DNA from: Bacillota bacterium
Lineage (GTDB): Bacteria > Bacillota > UBA4882 > UBA8346
NCBI GenBank assembly: GCA_023435225.1
Contig: JAEYRX010000100.1
Location: 1 to 64,000 of the forward strand
Length of the DNA stretch: 64,000 bases
Direction: 5' to 3'
Position 1 is the stretch's first letter. Every line of letters starts with the position of its first letter. The notes beneath the pieces were generated by a model, which worked only from the letters and a program-made list of their open reading frames with translations, did not search any database and was not told where the DNA came from. This document shows positions 49,467-58,110 of the stretch, one piece after another. The position numbers and the translations under genes are program-made.

Positions 49467-50618
49467 TTAAAATAAATCTTCAATTTTGGGTAAATTTTGA
49501 GGTCGATTCATGTTTGAATTTGCTTGTTCAAAAAAACCAGGTAATCCTTTTGTATAGTAAATTGATAAAGAAGTCTTTGCCCTAGTTATAGCTGTATAAC
49601 ATAAATTTCTTTGTTTATCAAATCTTTTAATATAATCAAATCCCGCGATATGTAATGCTCTAAATTCTAGCCCTTTTGAAGCATGTATAGTAGTAACAAT
49701 AATTGGTTTATCAATTTTAAATTGATGTCGTTCACCCTGTTTAATAATAAATGATTGTTGAGCAATTTCAGATTGTGATATCAATGCAGAAAGTTGATCT
49801 AATTCATAATGTCTTGGACATATTATACCAATAAATTCATTCGGATATGCTTTTAATTGTATGATTACTTTCTCAAGAATTTTATCAAATTGCTCCTTTA
49901 AATTATCACAACGAATTACTTCAACAGTAGAAGGATTTAAAGATTCATTATAATTAGATGTTTCTGATAATGGTGTGAAATCATTTAAATCTTTAACAAT
50001 ACCATCTGCTAATTTACAAATATTTAATCCATTTCTATAATGGAACTTTAAGATATGTGTTTCATCAACCATATCTTTTACTATACTTAAAGCATCATCT
50101 CCGTTATATATTTTTTGACGAATATCTCCTACAGAAAAAATTCTACGACTAATTTGTTTAAAAAGTCTAACTTCATCTGGTAAGTAATCTTGTGTTTCAT
50201 CTAGCAAAATTACCTCATAAAGATCATGAAGTTTCTTTTTTTCTATTAATGTTTTTGCTGTATTTACTAATTGTAAACGACTTTGTTCAAAATTATCATC
50301 TAAACTAAGACGAATATCATGCTGAAGTAATAGTTTCTGTAACATAAAATGACTTGTTTGAATTTTATCAGGTGAAAATGAATAATTATCCGCCCCTAAC
50401 ATCATAAATTCTTGTAAAGCTCTAGTAAAAACTAGTATAAGAATATTAGGAAAACCTGCACGTTGAAGATAACTTGCTCTTAATAATAATAAATTTGTTT
50501 TCCCCGATCCAGGAGGACCAAGTATTAAATGATTTTGATCTATCTTTGCTGAGATTATATTTTTTTGATCATCATCTAGCTGTTCTGGACTAACCCACCA
50601 AGTTCCGCTCCCTGCCAT
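49467..50618 (-). CDS. short UvrD/RecB-like superfamily 1 helicase
   Basis: 383 residues, about half of a UvrD helicase. Motif I LILGPPGSGKTNLLLLRA at about 31-48, Ia ILVFTRAL, motif II VILLDETQDYLPDEV, motif III SVGDIRQKIYNGDD, motif IV-like LKFHYRNG, motif V TTIHASKGLEFRALHIAGFD, motif VI RNLCYTAITRAKTSLSIYYT. Subdomains 1B/2B are minimal. ATP-dependent DNA or RNA translocase. It overlaps the kinase gene by 29 bases; very AT-rich. Confidence 0.85.
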   Translation of the reverse strand: MAGSGTWWVSPEQLDDDQKNIISAKIDQNHLILGPPGSGKTNLLLLRASYLQRAGFPNILILVFTRALQEFMMLGADNYSFSPDKIQTSHFMLQKLLLQHDIRLSLDDNFEQSRLQLVNTAKTLIEKKKLHDLYEVILLDETQDYLPDEVRLFKQISRRIFSVGDIRQKIYNGDDALSIVKDMVDETHILKFHYRNGLNICKLADGIVKDLNDFTPLSETSNYNESLNPSTVEVIRCDNLKEQFDKILEKVIIQLKAYPNEFIGIICPRHYELDQLSALISQSEIAQQSFIIKQGERHQFKIDKPIIVTTIHASKGLEFRALHIAGFDYIKRFDKQRNLCYTAITRAKTSLSIYYTKGLPGFFEQANSNMNRPQNLPKIEDLF

Positions 50619-52029
50619 TTAGCTCCTCCTCAATATTAGGTGTAATCAAAAAACATTCTATATTACTGTGATTTTCACAAATCATTTGTGCTTTATCAAA
50701 TGTTGTAAATATGAAACTTTCTAGGTCTTTTTTTGATTCAGTTACAGTAAACACTCCTTCAAAAATAGTAAAATTGTGTTTTGTAATGTCACTACTAATT
50801 TCCGAAACATTATGTAATAAGGAAAAACCATTAATTTGTATCAATTTGGAATTCAAATCTAATATATTTACATTAATAAAAATTTTAAAGGGTACATTAA
50901 GTTTATGTTTGATAGATTTGTTAAAGCTAATAATTATTTGTAAAAAGCTATTTTTAATATTTACTTGGTCATTAAGTTTAAGACTTGGAAAAACTTTAGA
51001 TCCAATACATATTTCTCTAATATTTGTTTGAAGATAATAGTTAATATCATATAATAACTGTTCAATTTGTCTGTTTAATTTTTCATCTGATAATTCATTC
51101 CTTTGAGTGATATTAGTTGATGTTACTATTCTTGATTGAATCCTCGCTTTAACTGATTCTAAATTTGAACTATTTTTGGGATATATGAAATCTTCCCATG
51201 AAAGATGTTTATATCTTAACTCTGGGTCTTTCATTAAACAAAGATTTACCAGCCGAATTAAATCTTGATCAATATCATTAGCCAAAACCTTAGGGATTTC
51301 AGTTTGTACTGCTATTACTAATCTTGAATATAGACTATGTTGATTAAATATTGGATATTGCATTATTAAATCATGAAGAACAGCCCCAATTTGATAAAAA
51401 GTCAAAGCTCTCCACCCATCAAGCGTATCTTTCTCTTTCCTTAAAAGATACTCAGGTGAACTATATCTAAGGGTTCCAAGAAAAGGTGTATTATTAGATG
51501 AGTCCGTAACATTTTCAACTCCAACAGGCCGAATCACCCCCAAATCTAACAATACAACCTTTTTAAAGTCTTTGGAAATAATAATATTTTCAGGTTTAAT
51601 ATCTCTATGAACTATTCCTAGATCTTCTAGATATTTAGCCGCATTAGCAATTTGGGTAATCAATAAACCAATTTCATCTCTAGGTATCTCTTTTAATACA
51701 TCTCCTAAGTTAGGTGCATCAATATACTCCATAACAATAAAATAATGTTTACAATTAGAACAGAACCCTCCCCCATAAATTTTTATAAGATTTTCATGAT
51801 TTTGATTAATTAAATCTAACTGACGATCAATCCTTACTTGTAATTCTTCTTTACTAGTATGGTCTATTACATCTGAATCAAAAATTTTTATGGCATATTT
51901 TTTATCTTCTTTAAACGCTTCGCAAACAAATGCCGATTTGCCAGAGTTAATATAATTACCAACTTTCCACTCGCCAACGTAAGAATCAAATAATTTTGCT
52001 GCTTTTTGTCTTGCTTCATCTTTTGTCAT
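50590..52029 (-). CDS. Hanks-type Ser/Thr protein kinase with unknown C-terminal domain
   Basis: 479 residues from ATG 52029 (AAGGTGATTATA upstream). Kinase at about 20-280: glycine loop INSGKSAFVC, YAIKIFD Lys, hinge VMEYIDAPNLGDVL, catalytic IVHRDIKPENIIIS, metal loop LLDLGVIRP (DLG instead of DFG), GTLRYSSPEYLL activation segment. Residues 300-479 show no known fold and no membrane helix or PASTA domain, unlike PrkC. Cytosolic. First gene of the locus. Confidence 0.85.
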   Translation of the reverse strand: MTKDEARQKAAKLFDSYVGEWKVGNYINSGKSAFVCEAFKEDKKYAIKIFDSDVIDHTSKEELQVRIDRQLDLINQNHENLIKIYGGGFCSNCKHYFIVMEYIDAPNLGDVLKEIPRDEIGLLITQIANAAKYLEDLGIVHRDIKPENIIISKDFKKVVLLDLGVIRPVGVENVTDSSNNTPFLGTLRYSSPEYLLRKEKDTLDGWRALTFYQIGAVLHDLIMQYPIFNQHSLYSRLVIAVQTEIPKVLANDIDQDLIRLVNLCLMKDPELRYKHLSWEDFIYPKNSSNLESVKARIQSRIVTSTNITQRNELSDEKLNRQIEQLLYDINYYLQTNIREICIGSKVFPSLKLNDQVNIKNSFLQIIISFNKSIKHKLNVPFKIFINVNILDLNSKLIQINGFSLLHNVSEISSDITKHNFTIFEGVFTVTESKKDLESFIFTTFDKAQMICENHSNIECFLITPNIEEELNGRERNLVG

Positions 52030-52198
52030 TATAATCACCTTAATAATTTTTATGGTATAAATTTCTATTTATCTTTATTATTTCCTTTGAATTCAAAATT
52101 ATTATTACATTTATTCTTTAGATCACAAATCTCATTTTCCGTTAATCTCCGTTAAAATCCGACACAAAAAACAAAAGACGATCTCCCCGACCGTCTCC

Positions 52199-52267
52199 TT
52201 ATTTCTCTATCCCATCAAGCACTATTTCGCTCCTCAAGCCGGTTTCATTCCGATTATAGGTTAACAT
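52199..52267 (-). other. possible 22-residue ORF with terminator
   Basis: ATG 52267 with CTGGAGAAATGAT upstream reads MLTYNRNETGLRSEIVLDGI, EK, stop. It is followed within about 25 bases by GACGGTCGGGGAGATCGTC and TTTTGTTTTTT, a plausible terminator (52166-52196). A leader peptide or small protein unit is possible; no family. Confidence 0.3.
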
Positions 52268-52557
52268 ATCATTTCTCCAGGTAATTATCAGTCAATCATT
52301 ACCAAAATTATAACCTTTTACCGAATTCCTGTCAACCAACCACCCCCTACTTTCCTTCCATCTTCCCAAAACAAAAATTCGACATTTTTCGACACATTTG
52401 TCGAATAATATAATAATTTCCCGATAATGATTCAAATCAAACAATTATAACAATATCTCACTTAACAGTACAAATAAAAAATTATGCAAATTATTAAAAT
52501 TTTTTGCCAAAAAAGCAGGATTTTATTTTCCATTTTCCGAATACTACCAAAAATTAA
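52268..52557. other. intergenic region, nothing recognised
   Basis: AT-rich sequence with no credible gene. TTCGACATTTTTCGACACAT at about 52378-52398 is a short direct repeat (TTCGACA), perhaps a regulator site. Confidence 0.35.
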
Positions 52558-52847
52558 CCGCCTCACCCGCCAGATCACTGGGCGGACCTAGTAATAATGT
52601 GCCACGCCCCTCTCCATGCATTACTGTTTATTATTTATGATTTGGAGAGGGGCAAGTTGATTGATTTTAGGTTATTGTTTTCCTTTAAATAACAGTAAAA
52701 ATAGAACTCTATATAAGAAAAACAACCAAATCCAATATATCGACTTTCCCCTCTCCTAAATAAACAAAAATGGCTCTAATTCAAAGGAGAGGGGAGCAGC
52801 TTTCAAGGTAACATCAAGCAATCAAAGTAACTGGCGGGGTGAGGCGG
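52558..52847. repeat. 290-bp element with CCGCCTCACCCGCCAG inverted ends
   Basis: Left end CCGCCTCACCCGCCAG, right end CTGGCGGGGTGAGGCGG. Inside are two further inverted pairs, GCCCCTCTCC / GGAGAGGGGC and CCCCTCTCC / GGAGAGGGG, giving two hairpins within the long palindrome. It forms the left boundary of the coding fragment at 52850. Confidence 0.78.
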
Positions 52848-52849
52848 AG

Positions 52850-53128
52850 ATCCTGCCCAGCGTCTTTAATGCCGAAGAGTTTAACAAAGATTACACCCTC
52901 GCCAAAAGTCTATCCCCGATTGTCAATATGTCCGGCGAATTGTCCAGGGGTCTGGAACGGACCAATATCGCCGTTAACAGCGATCTGCTGACTGTAGCTT
53001 TGGAAGTGTACTCCATAACCAAAATAAACCGCGACCGCGTCCCCGGTTTAAGCGCCATCGCCGACGAAATGGCCGTATTCTTCCAAAAAAGCCGGAAAAG
53101 CGCTGCCGCCACTAAAGAAACCGCCTAA
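52850..53128 (+). pseudogene. C-terminal gene fragment of unknown family
   Basis: Open plus frame continuing from inside the palindromic element: EILPSVFNAEEFNKDYTLAK, SLSPIVNMSGELSRGLERTN, IAVNSDLLTVALEVYSITKI, then DRVPGLSAIADEMAVFFQKS to stop 53128. Codon use (GC-rich third positions) looks coding. No start codon or RBS; a short ATG at 52928 is internal. The 5' part appears to have been replaced by the element. Confidence 0.45.
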
Positions 53129-53229
53129 TGTCAACTCATACCGTAAAATTTGGCCGGTAGAGTGACAACAAGCCGCTCCAAAGTGTGTTCAACCCACTAT
53201 GGAGCGGCTATAAATTACTCCGGACTGAG

Positions 53230-53590
53230 AAATTTCCACTATAAATTGATCTTTTCCCGCTCCGAAGTGTCCCTTATTCACTCCCGAGCGTCCTTCCCCC
53301 ACTCCCGAGTGATTTTTAACTCATATCAAAAGTGTCCTTGAACACAATCAAGTGTAAATTATACAAAACAGAGTGTCCGGACCCCACTCCGGACCGGCAA
53401 ATTTCCATTCCAAACCGGCAATTTTCCAATAAAAAGTGATTTTTTGTCGCTCCAAAGTCTACCGGGATCACTTTCAAGCGTCTTTCTCCCACTTCCGAGT
53501 GATTTTTAACTCATATCAAAAATCCCTTGAACATAACCGAATATAAATCATCCGAAACGGAGCGGTCGGGCCACGCTCCGGACCGGCATT
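53230..53590. repeat. tandem pair of about 180-bp degenerate repeats
   Basis: Units 53230-53400 and 53417-53590 share GAGTGATTTTTAACTCATAT followed by CAAAA, the CTTGAACA and AAATTAT/AAATCAT blocks, and the end CTCCGGACCGGCA. Each unit is filled with short CACTCCGAAGTG-like dyads. No coding frame. Lies in the 600-base gap before the membrane protein gene. Confidence 0.65.
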
Positions 53591-53736
53591 TTATCAATAA
53601 CGGGTAAAAAAAGATCCGCCTTTTTATGTAGACAAAATACATCTTTAGTCCGATTCATCATGCCCCCCCGATTGCTAAAATATTAATTGAATAAAGCATA
53701 TTTTAATTATGCTTGAAATTTAGGGAGGTTAGTCAA

Positions 53737-54666
53737 ATGAAAAATCCAAACTTCAAGGAGTTTTGCCGTTTTAGCTTCAAGATAATGATTGCACATACCA
53801 TAACATACTTAGTTTTTGGTCTGATTATGTCTCATCTGTTTGATTATGAAAAATTATTCACCATCGACATCATCAAAAACTATATGCGCCCATTCGGGTC
53901 GGAGTACATCTTGGCCGGTCCGTTTTTACAGCCGGTGCGGGGCCTTTTGTTTGCAATAGGCCTGTGGCCGGTGCGGGAACTGTTCTTTAAAATGAAAAAC
54001 GGCTGGTTGCCGATCTGGGGGCTATTAGTGATTTTCGGAATTTTCAATACCCCGGCGGCCGCGCCTTGTTCCATTGAAGGCGTTATTTACAGCCGGCTGC
54101 CTCTCTGGTACCACTTGCTCGGCTTACCGGAGATTATCTTGCAAACCCTAGCGTTTTCAGTCGGGTCCTATTTTTGGTGCCGTAAAGACCTGTTACCGGC
54201 TGAAGAAAAGAAGAGTTCCCGGTTGAAAACGGTATTCGCGAGATTGCTGGAGGCGGTATCACTTAGTTGTTTCGCCTATATCGGCTATGCGGCCGGATCG
54301 ATAGTCAATCTCTTTCTCTCCGGAATGACCCTTAACTTCGGGAATCAATCCAAGGAAGTAATAGTCGGCAACAGCGTCAATATAACAGCCGCCGGGAGTA
54401 ATATCGCCATCCAATTAATGTTTGTGGTAGCGTTTGTAGCAAATGTAATACTGGTTTACTACCTAAAAAGGGTTACCCCCAAAAAACCTTTCCGGTTTTG
54501 GCAGCTTTTCTTAATCTGTTATGTGGTGGATACGATAGTTCCATTTATTTATCAAGTCATATTTCTGGGAATACCTCCGTTACATCAGGCTTTGTTCCTC
54601 GGATTGCTGCCGGGGTTGATTATAGCCGGAGGGGTGAAGGAGAAAAACATCTCCACCCAGCCCTAA
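53737..54666 (+). CDS. multi-pass membrane protein of unknown family
   Basis: 309 residues from ATG 53737 (GGGAGGTTAGTCAA upstream). Seven or eight hydrophobic helices; exposed pieces include FDYEKLFTIDIIKNYMRPFG and CRKDLLPAEEKKSSRLKTVF. No catalytic motif recognised. The last codons (STQP stop) lie inside a palindromic element, so the C terminus may have been altered by its insertion. Confidence 0.65.
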   Translation: MKNPNFKEFCRFSFKIMIAHTITYLVFGLIMSHLFDYEKLFTIDIIKNYMRPFGSEYILAGPFLQPVRGLLFAIGLWPVRELFFKMKNGWLPIWGLLVIFGIFNTPAAAPCSIEGVIYSRLPLWYHLLGLPEIILQTLAFSVGSYFWCRKDLLPAEEKKSSRLKTVFARLLEAVSLSCFAYIGYAAGSIVNLFLSGMTLNFGNQSKEVIVGNSVNITAAGSNIAIQLMFVVAFVANVILVYYLKRVTPKKPFRFWQLFLICYVVDTIVPFIYQVIFLGIPPLHQALFLGLLPGLIIAGGVKEKNISTQP

Positions 54667-54804
54667 AACGGCTGGGCTAGGTGTATAAAAAGCATTCTAA
54701 ACCCCCTTCGGGGCTCGGTTAAGGCTTCGAAGCAAAACCCAGCCCGGCTTTGCCGGGGTTGAGAAGATTTTAAAACCTAGCCCAGCCGTTTCAGGGCTGG
54801 GTGG
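54653..54804. repeat. 152-bp palindromic element with CCACCCAGCCC ends
   Basis: Outer arms CCACCCAGCCCTAAAACGGC TGGGCTAGGT / ACCTAGCCCAGCCGTTTCAG GGCTGGGTGG, each itself palindromic; inner AACCCCCTTCGGGG and GCCCGGCTTTGCCGGGG hairpins. Overlaps the 3' end of the membrane protein gene. Confidence 0.82.
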
Positions 54805-54956
54805 ACAAAATGGACATACATTGCTTTTTCCTTTTTTTACAACGATAACCTGATGACATTGGGTTTTAACCAGCGGCGGGCCGAATCCGGCTAATCCGTG
54901 TAAATCCTGTCTAATAATTTTCTTATAACTTTTGAGACAGCCCCTTTATATTTACA

Positions 54957-56507
54957 TCAATTCCCGGCTTCCTTCTTTTCGCTCGCCAACCATCTATCCA
55001 TCTGCTTTTGAACTTCGGCCACAATTTTCCCGACTCCCTGGCTTTTTTGTTCGGTAATATAAGCATCGATATCACTGGGTTTGAACAGACCGGAATAAAT
55101 ATTCTGATCAACTGTATAAAAAGAAGCTCGTCTAAAGTAAACCGGCTTTTCTAAAGAGCCGTAATCCGGGGTAAATCCCATATGCGGCGGATACTTCGTC
55201 AGGGTTTCAATTTTATTGAGATATTCCTTTTTCAAGTCTCCCGCTTCCAAGTAATCCGGACGTTCAAACTCGATATTTTCCAGCGGCCACCGCCAGGGCC
55301 AATTGTAATAAGCTCGCGCCTGATTCATGCTTTCCGGTATGGAAACGGCTTCGCCTTCCAACTGATAGTGTTTTCCTTTTACTCCGTACATTAAAGCATC
55401 GTAATTTTCTTGCTTGGACTGGAGCCAATTGATAAACATCAAGGTCCGTTCGGCGTTTTTGGAGCGTGGGCTGATAATCATAGCGCCGATTAACGGTGAA
55501 TTCCTTTCAGCTATCCTTTCGGGGTATAATGGATAAGCCTTATATTTCCAACTGATATCTTTACTTTTTAGAACGGAATTAGCCCTAATTTCCATATCCA
55601 ACGGGGCGATAAAGGAGGCAAATCTACCCGTGGAAATAACGGTGTCATCAAGCTGTCCCACATAAAGGTCCTTTAATAAATAACCTTTATTCATCCATTT
55701 TTGAATTGTTTCAATTCCCCGGCGATATTCGGGCGCTTGTTCCCAGGGGATAATCCGCATCTTGGGATCATCTCTTTTATAAACCAGACCAAGCCAGTAA
55801 TTCAATACAACATAACCGTTTGCTTCAGCAAATAATCCTATCGATGTTTCATAATATATCATCGGGGTTATCCCGGGTTCGTTCTCTTTAATTGTCTGTA
55901 AATAAACTTCGTAATCAGCATAACTTTTGATCTCCGGAATATGATACTTTTTCATATAATCTTCCCGTACTATGGCGCAACGCATTTGAGTCGACGGCAG
56001 ACGTTGCGTGACGGCATAAACTTTCTTGTTTATTGAGGCCACGGCAATTTCCCGCCGGCTGAATCCCCGATAATAATTAGGCGCATAGAGGGGGTAAAGC
56101 TTGGTTATATCCTTGGCCATTCCCTCTTTGACGATGGCCCTTAAATCTTTAAGAAAACTACTGGAATAATAATAAGCATCACAAGGCGTATCCGAAGCGA
56201 TTATACTTTTCATTTGATTTAAATATGATTCGCGATTTCCCGCGATAAACTTGAAATCCACTTTGATATTCAGGTCTTTTTTGGCCTTCTGTTCCAACTG
56301 GTCCAATACTTCCCGGGTCACCAGCGGTTCTTCGCCGGAGAAATACAAAGTAAGCTTGGCTTCGGATAATTTTTTAGCGCTCATTTCATCGTCTTCCAAT
56401 TTGGATAAGAGATTGGTATTTTGACTGTTAATATATAAAGCGACCAAACCTCCTACCAGGATAATTCCGGCTATTAATGCCGCTACCACAATAGTCCGCT
56501 TTTTCAT
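54957..56507 (-). CDS. extracellular solute-binding-type protein with N-terminal membrane anchor (DUF3502-like)
   Basis: 516 residues from ATG 56507. Uncleaved-looking anchor VVAALIAGIILVGGLVALYI at about 9-28, no lipobox. Binding-protein blocks: LTLYFSGEEPLVTREVLDQL, YAVTQRLPSTQMRCAIVRED, YPLYPERIAERNSPLIGAMI, AERTLMFINWLQSKQENYDA, which recall LipO/DUF3502 family-1 solute-binding proteins. No sugar permeases are nearby; instead it is the last gene of a MacB-like exporter operon and overlaps the ATPase stop. Confidence 0.8.
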   Translation of the reverse strand: MKKRTIVVAALIAGIILVGGLVALYINSQNTNLLSKLEDDEMSAKKLSEAKLTLYFSGEEPLVTREVLDQLEQKAKKDLNIKVDFKFIAGNRESYLNQMKSIIASDTPCDAYYYSSSFLKDLRAIVKEGMAKDITKLYPLYAPNYYRGFSRREIAVASINKKVYAVTQRLPSTQMRCAIVREDYMKKYHIPEIKSYADYEVYLQTIKENEPGITPMIYYETSIGLFAEANGYVVLNYWLGLVYKRDDPKMRIIPWEQAPEYRRGIETIQKWMNKGYLLKDLYVGQLDDTVISTGRFASFIAPLDMEIRANSVLKSKDISWKYKAYPLYPERIAERNSPLIGAMIISPRSKNAERTLMFINWLQSKQENYDALMYGVKGKHYQLEGEAVSIPESMNQARAYYNWPWRWPLENIEFERPDYLEAGDLKKEYLNKIETLTKYPPHMGFTPDYGSLEKPVYFRRASFYTVDQNIYSGLFKPSDIDAYITEQKSQGVGKIVAEVQKQMDRWLASEKKEAGN

Positions 56508-57427
56508 CACTTTTTCACACTCTCTTTCTGAATATTATCGGGATTAAATAAAAGTATCCGGTCGTTTTCCAAAGTAACCCGGATTTTGTTCTTACCCGAC
56601 ATCCCAAGCGCCTCCAGATACTCCCCGGGGATCTGCAGGCGGCCTGCTTTGTCCAGGACCGCTAGTTCAACATGGGACTCTTCCTCAACAATATCTTTGA
56701 TCCCCGCCAATTCTTCCATATAAGATTGGCGGATAAATTCACTACTGGTGCGTCCGTCCCTGATGGCCACCACCCGGTCGACCTTTCGGGAGAGGTTGCG
56801 GTCATGTGTAACAATAATAATGGTTATCCCCAAAGAACGGTTTAAGTCTTTAAAAATATCCAATATCAAGTCGGAGGTTTTGCTATCCACCGAACCGGTT
56901 GGTTCATCCGCTAATAATATTTTCGGGTTATTGGCTAAAGCAATGGCTATGGCGACCCGCTGTTGCTCTCCGCCGGATAATTCGCTTAAATGATTGTATT
57001 TCCGGTGAGCCAACCCCAACAGATCCAATATTTCCAGCGCCCTTTCCTTCCTCATGGGCCTCCCGGAGATGATCATCGGCAACTCAACATTTTCCCAGGC
57101 GGTTAAATAAGGAATCAGATTACGGGCGTTATTTTGCCATACAAAACCGACAGTCCCCAGTTTATATTGTATTAATTGCTTATCGCTGAATTTTAAAAGG
57201 TCTTTGCCGTCAACCATCAATCTACCCGCCGAGGGCCGGTCCAGCCCGCCCAACATATTTAAGAGAGTGGATTTACCGCTGCCGCTATTACCGATGATCG
57301 CCATTAACTCGCCTTTTTCAATCGTTAGGTCCAAGCCTTGGAGGGCAACTACTTCGCTTTCCTTAGTTTGATATATCTTGACCAGGTTTTCGCATTCCAC
57401 CATCACCGGCCGGGCTTCGTTACTCAT
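56507..57427 (-). CDS. LolD/MacB-type ABC ATPase fused to a C-terminal AbrB-like domain
   Basis: 306 residues (ATG 57427; a GTG at 57439 is also open). Walker A IGNSGSGKSTLLNMLGG, signature LSELSGGEQQRVAIAIALAN, Walker B ILLADEPTGSVD. After the ATPase fold, residues about 250-295 read LAVLDKAGRLQIPGEYLEAL, GMSGKNKIRVTLENDRILLF, an AbrB/MazE swapped-hairpin pattern. This extension is not part of usual LolD proteins. Overlaps the first ATPase gene. Confidence 0.85.
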   Translation of the reverse strand: MSNEARPVMVECENLVKIYQTKESEVVALQGLDLTIEKGELMAIIGNSGSGKSTLLNMLGGLDRPSAGRLMVDGKDLLKFSDKQLIQYKLGTVGFVWQNNARNLIPYLTAWENVELPMIISGRPMRKERALEILDLLGLAHRKYNHLSELSGGEQQRVAIAIALANNPKILLADEPTGSVDSKTSDLILDIFKDLNRSLGITIIIVTHDRNLSRKVDRVVAIRDGRTSSEFIRQSYMEELAGIKDIVEEESHVELAVLDKAGRLQIPGEYLEALGMSGKNKIRVTLENDRILLFNPDNIQKESVKK

Positions 57428-58094
57428 TGACGATTTCACCGTCCTTTAGGGCAAAAACCTCATCGGCTACTTCCAGCATCCCCGGATCATGAGTTGTCAT
57501 TATTACCGTGATTCCTTCCCGATCCACCAATTCTTTAAAAAGTTTAACCACCTGTAATCCCATGTGAGTATCCAACTCCGCCGTGGGTTCATCAGCAAAG
57601 AGCACTTTCGGTTTATGGGCAATAGCCCTAGCGATTGCCACCCGCTGCTGTTCGCCACCGGATAGTTCATGGGGGCGGTGATGCATTCGTTTGGCTAACC
57701 CGACCATGTTTAAGCATTCTTCAGCTCGCTCTTTCCTGTTTTGGGGTTCATAACCGGCAACGCGCAAGCCGAATTCCACATTCTCATAAGCGGACATCAT
57801 GGAGATCAGCGCCACCGATTGAAAGACAAATCCGATATTAACCCGCCGGAAATCGTCACGATTAGCCTCCGGCAGCGCAGTCAATTCCAAATCCTCAAAG
57901 TAAACCCGTCCCATGGTTGGCAAATCGAGTGTACTTAAGATATTCATCAAAGTAGTCTTCCCCGACCCGGAACGGCCGGTAAAGAAGGTTAATGCGCCTG
58001 GTTTTATAGCCATATTGATATTTTTCACCGCAAAAACGGCATCCTTACCGGTATTAAATTTGCGGGTAACTTTCTCCGCCCGAATAATAGCCAC
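57420..58094 (-). CDS. LolD/MacB-type ABC ATPase
   Basis: 224 residues from GTG 58094 (GGAGGATTGAA upstream). Walker A FTGRSGSGKTTLMNIL, Q-loop FVFQSVALISMMSA, signature LSGGEQQRVAIARAIA, Walker B VLFADEPTAELD, H-loop TTHD. Partner of the FtsX-type permease 16 bases upstream. With the second ATPase it could form a heterodimeric motor. Confidence 0.92.
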   Translation of the reverse strand: MAIIRAEKVTRKFNTGKDAVFAVKNINMAIKPGALTFFTGRSGSGKTTLMNILSTLDLPTMGRVYFEDLELTALPEANRDDFRRVNIGFVFQSVALISMMSAYENVEFGLRVAGYEPQNRKERAEECLNMVGLAKRMHHRPHELSGGEQQRVAIARAIAHKPKVLFADEPTAELDTHMGLQVVKLFKELVDREGITVIMTTHDPGMLEVADEVFALKDGEIVNE

Positions 58095-58110
58095 TTCAAT
58101 CCTCCAATTA

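Noticed and set aside
52850..53128. Prophage structural gene
   Set aside because: No other phage genes lie nearby, and the fragment matches no phage family I can recognise.
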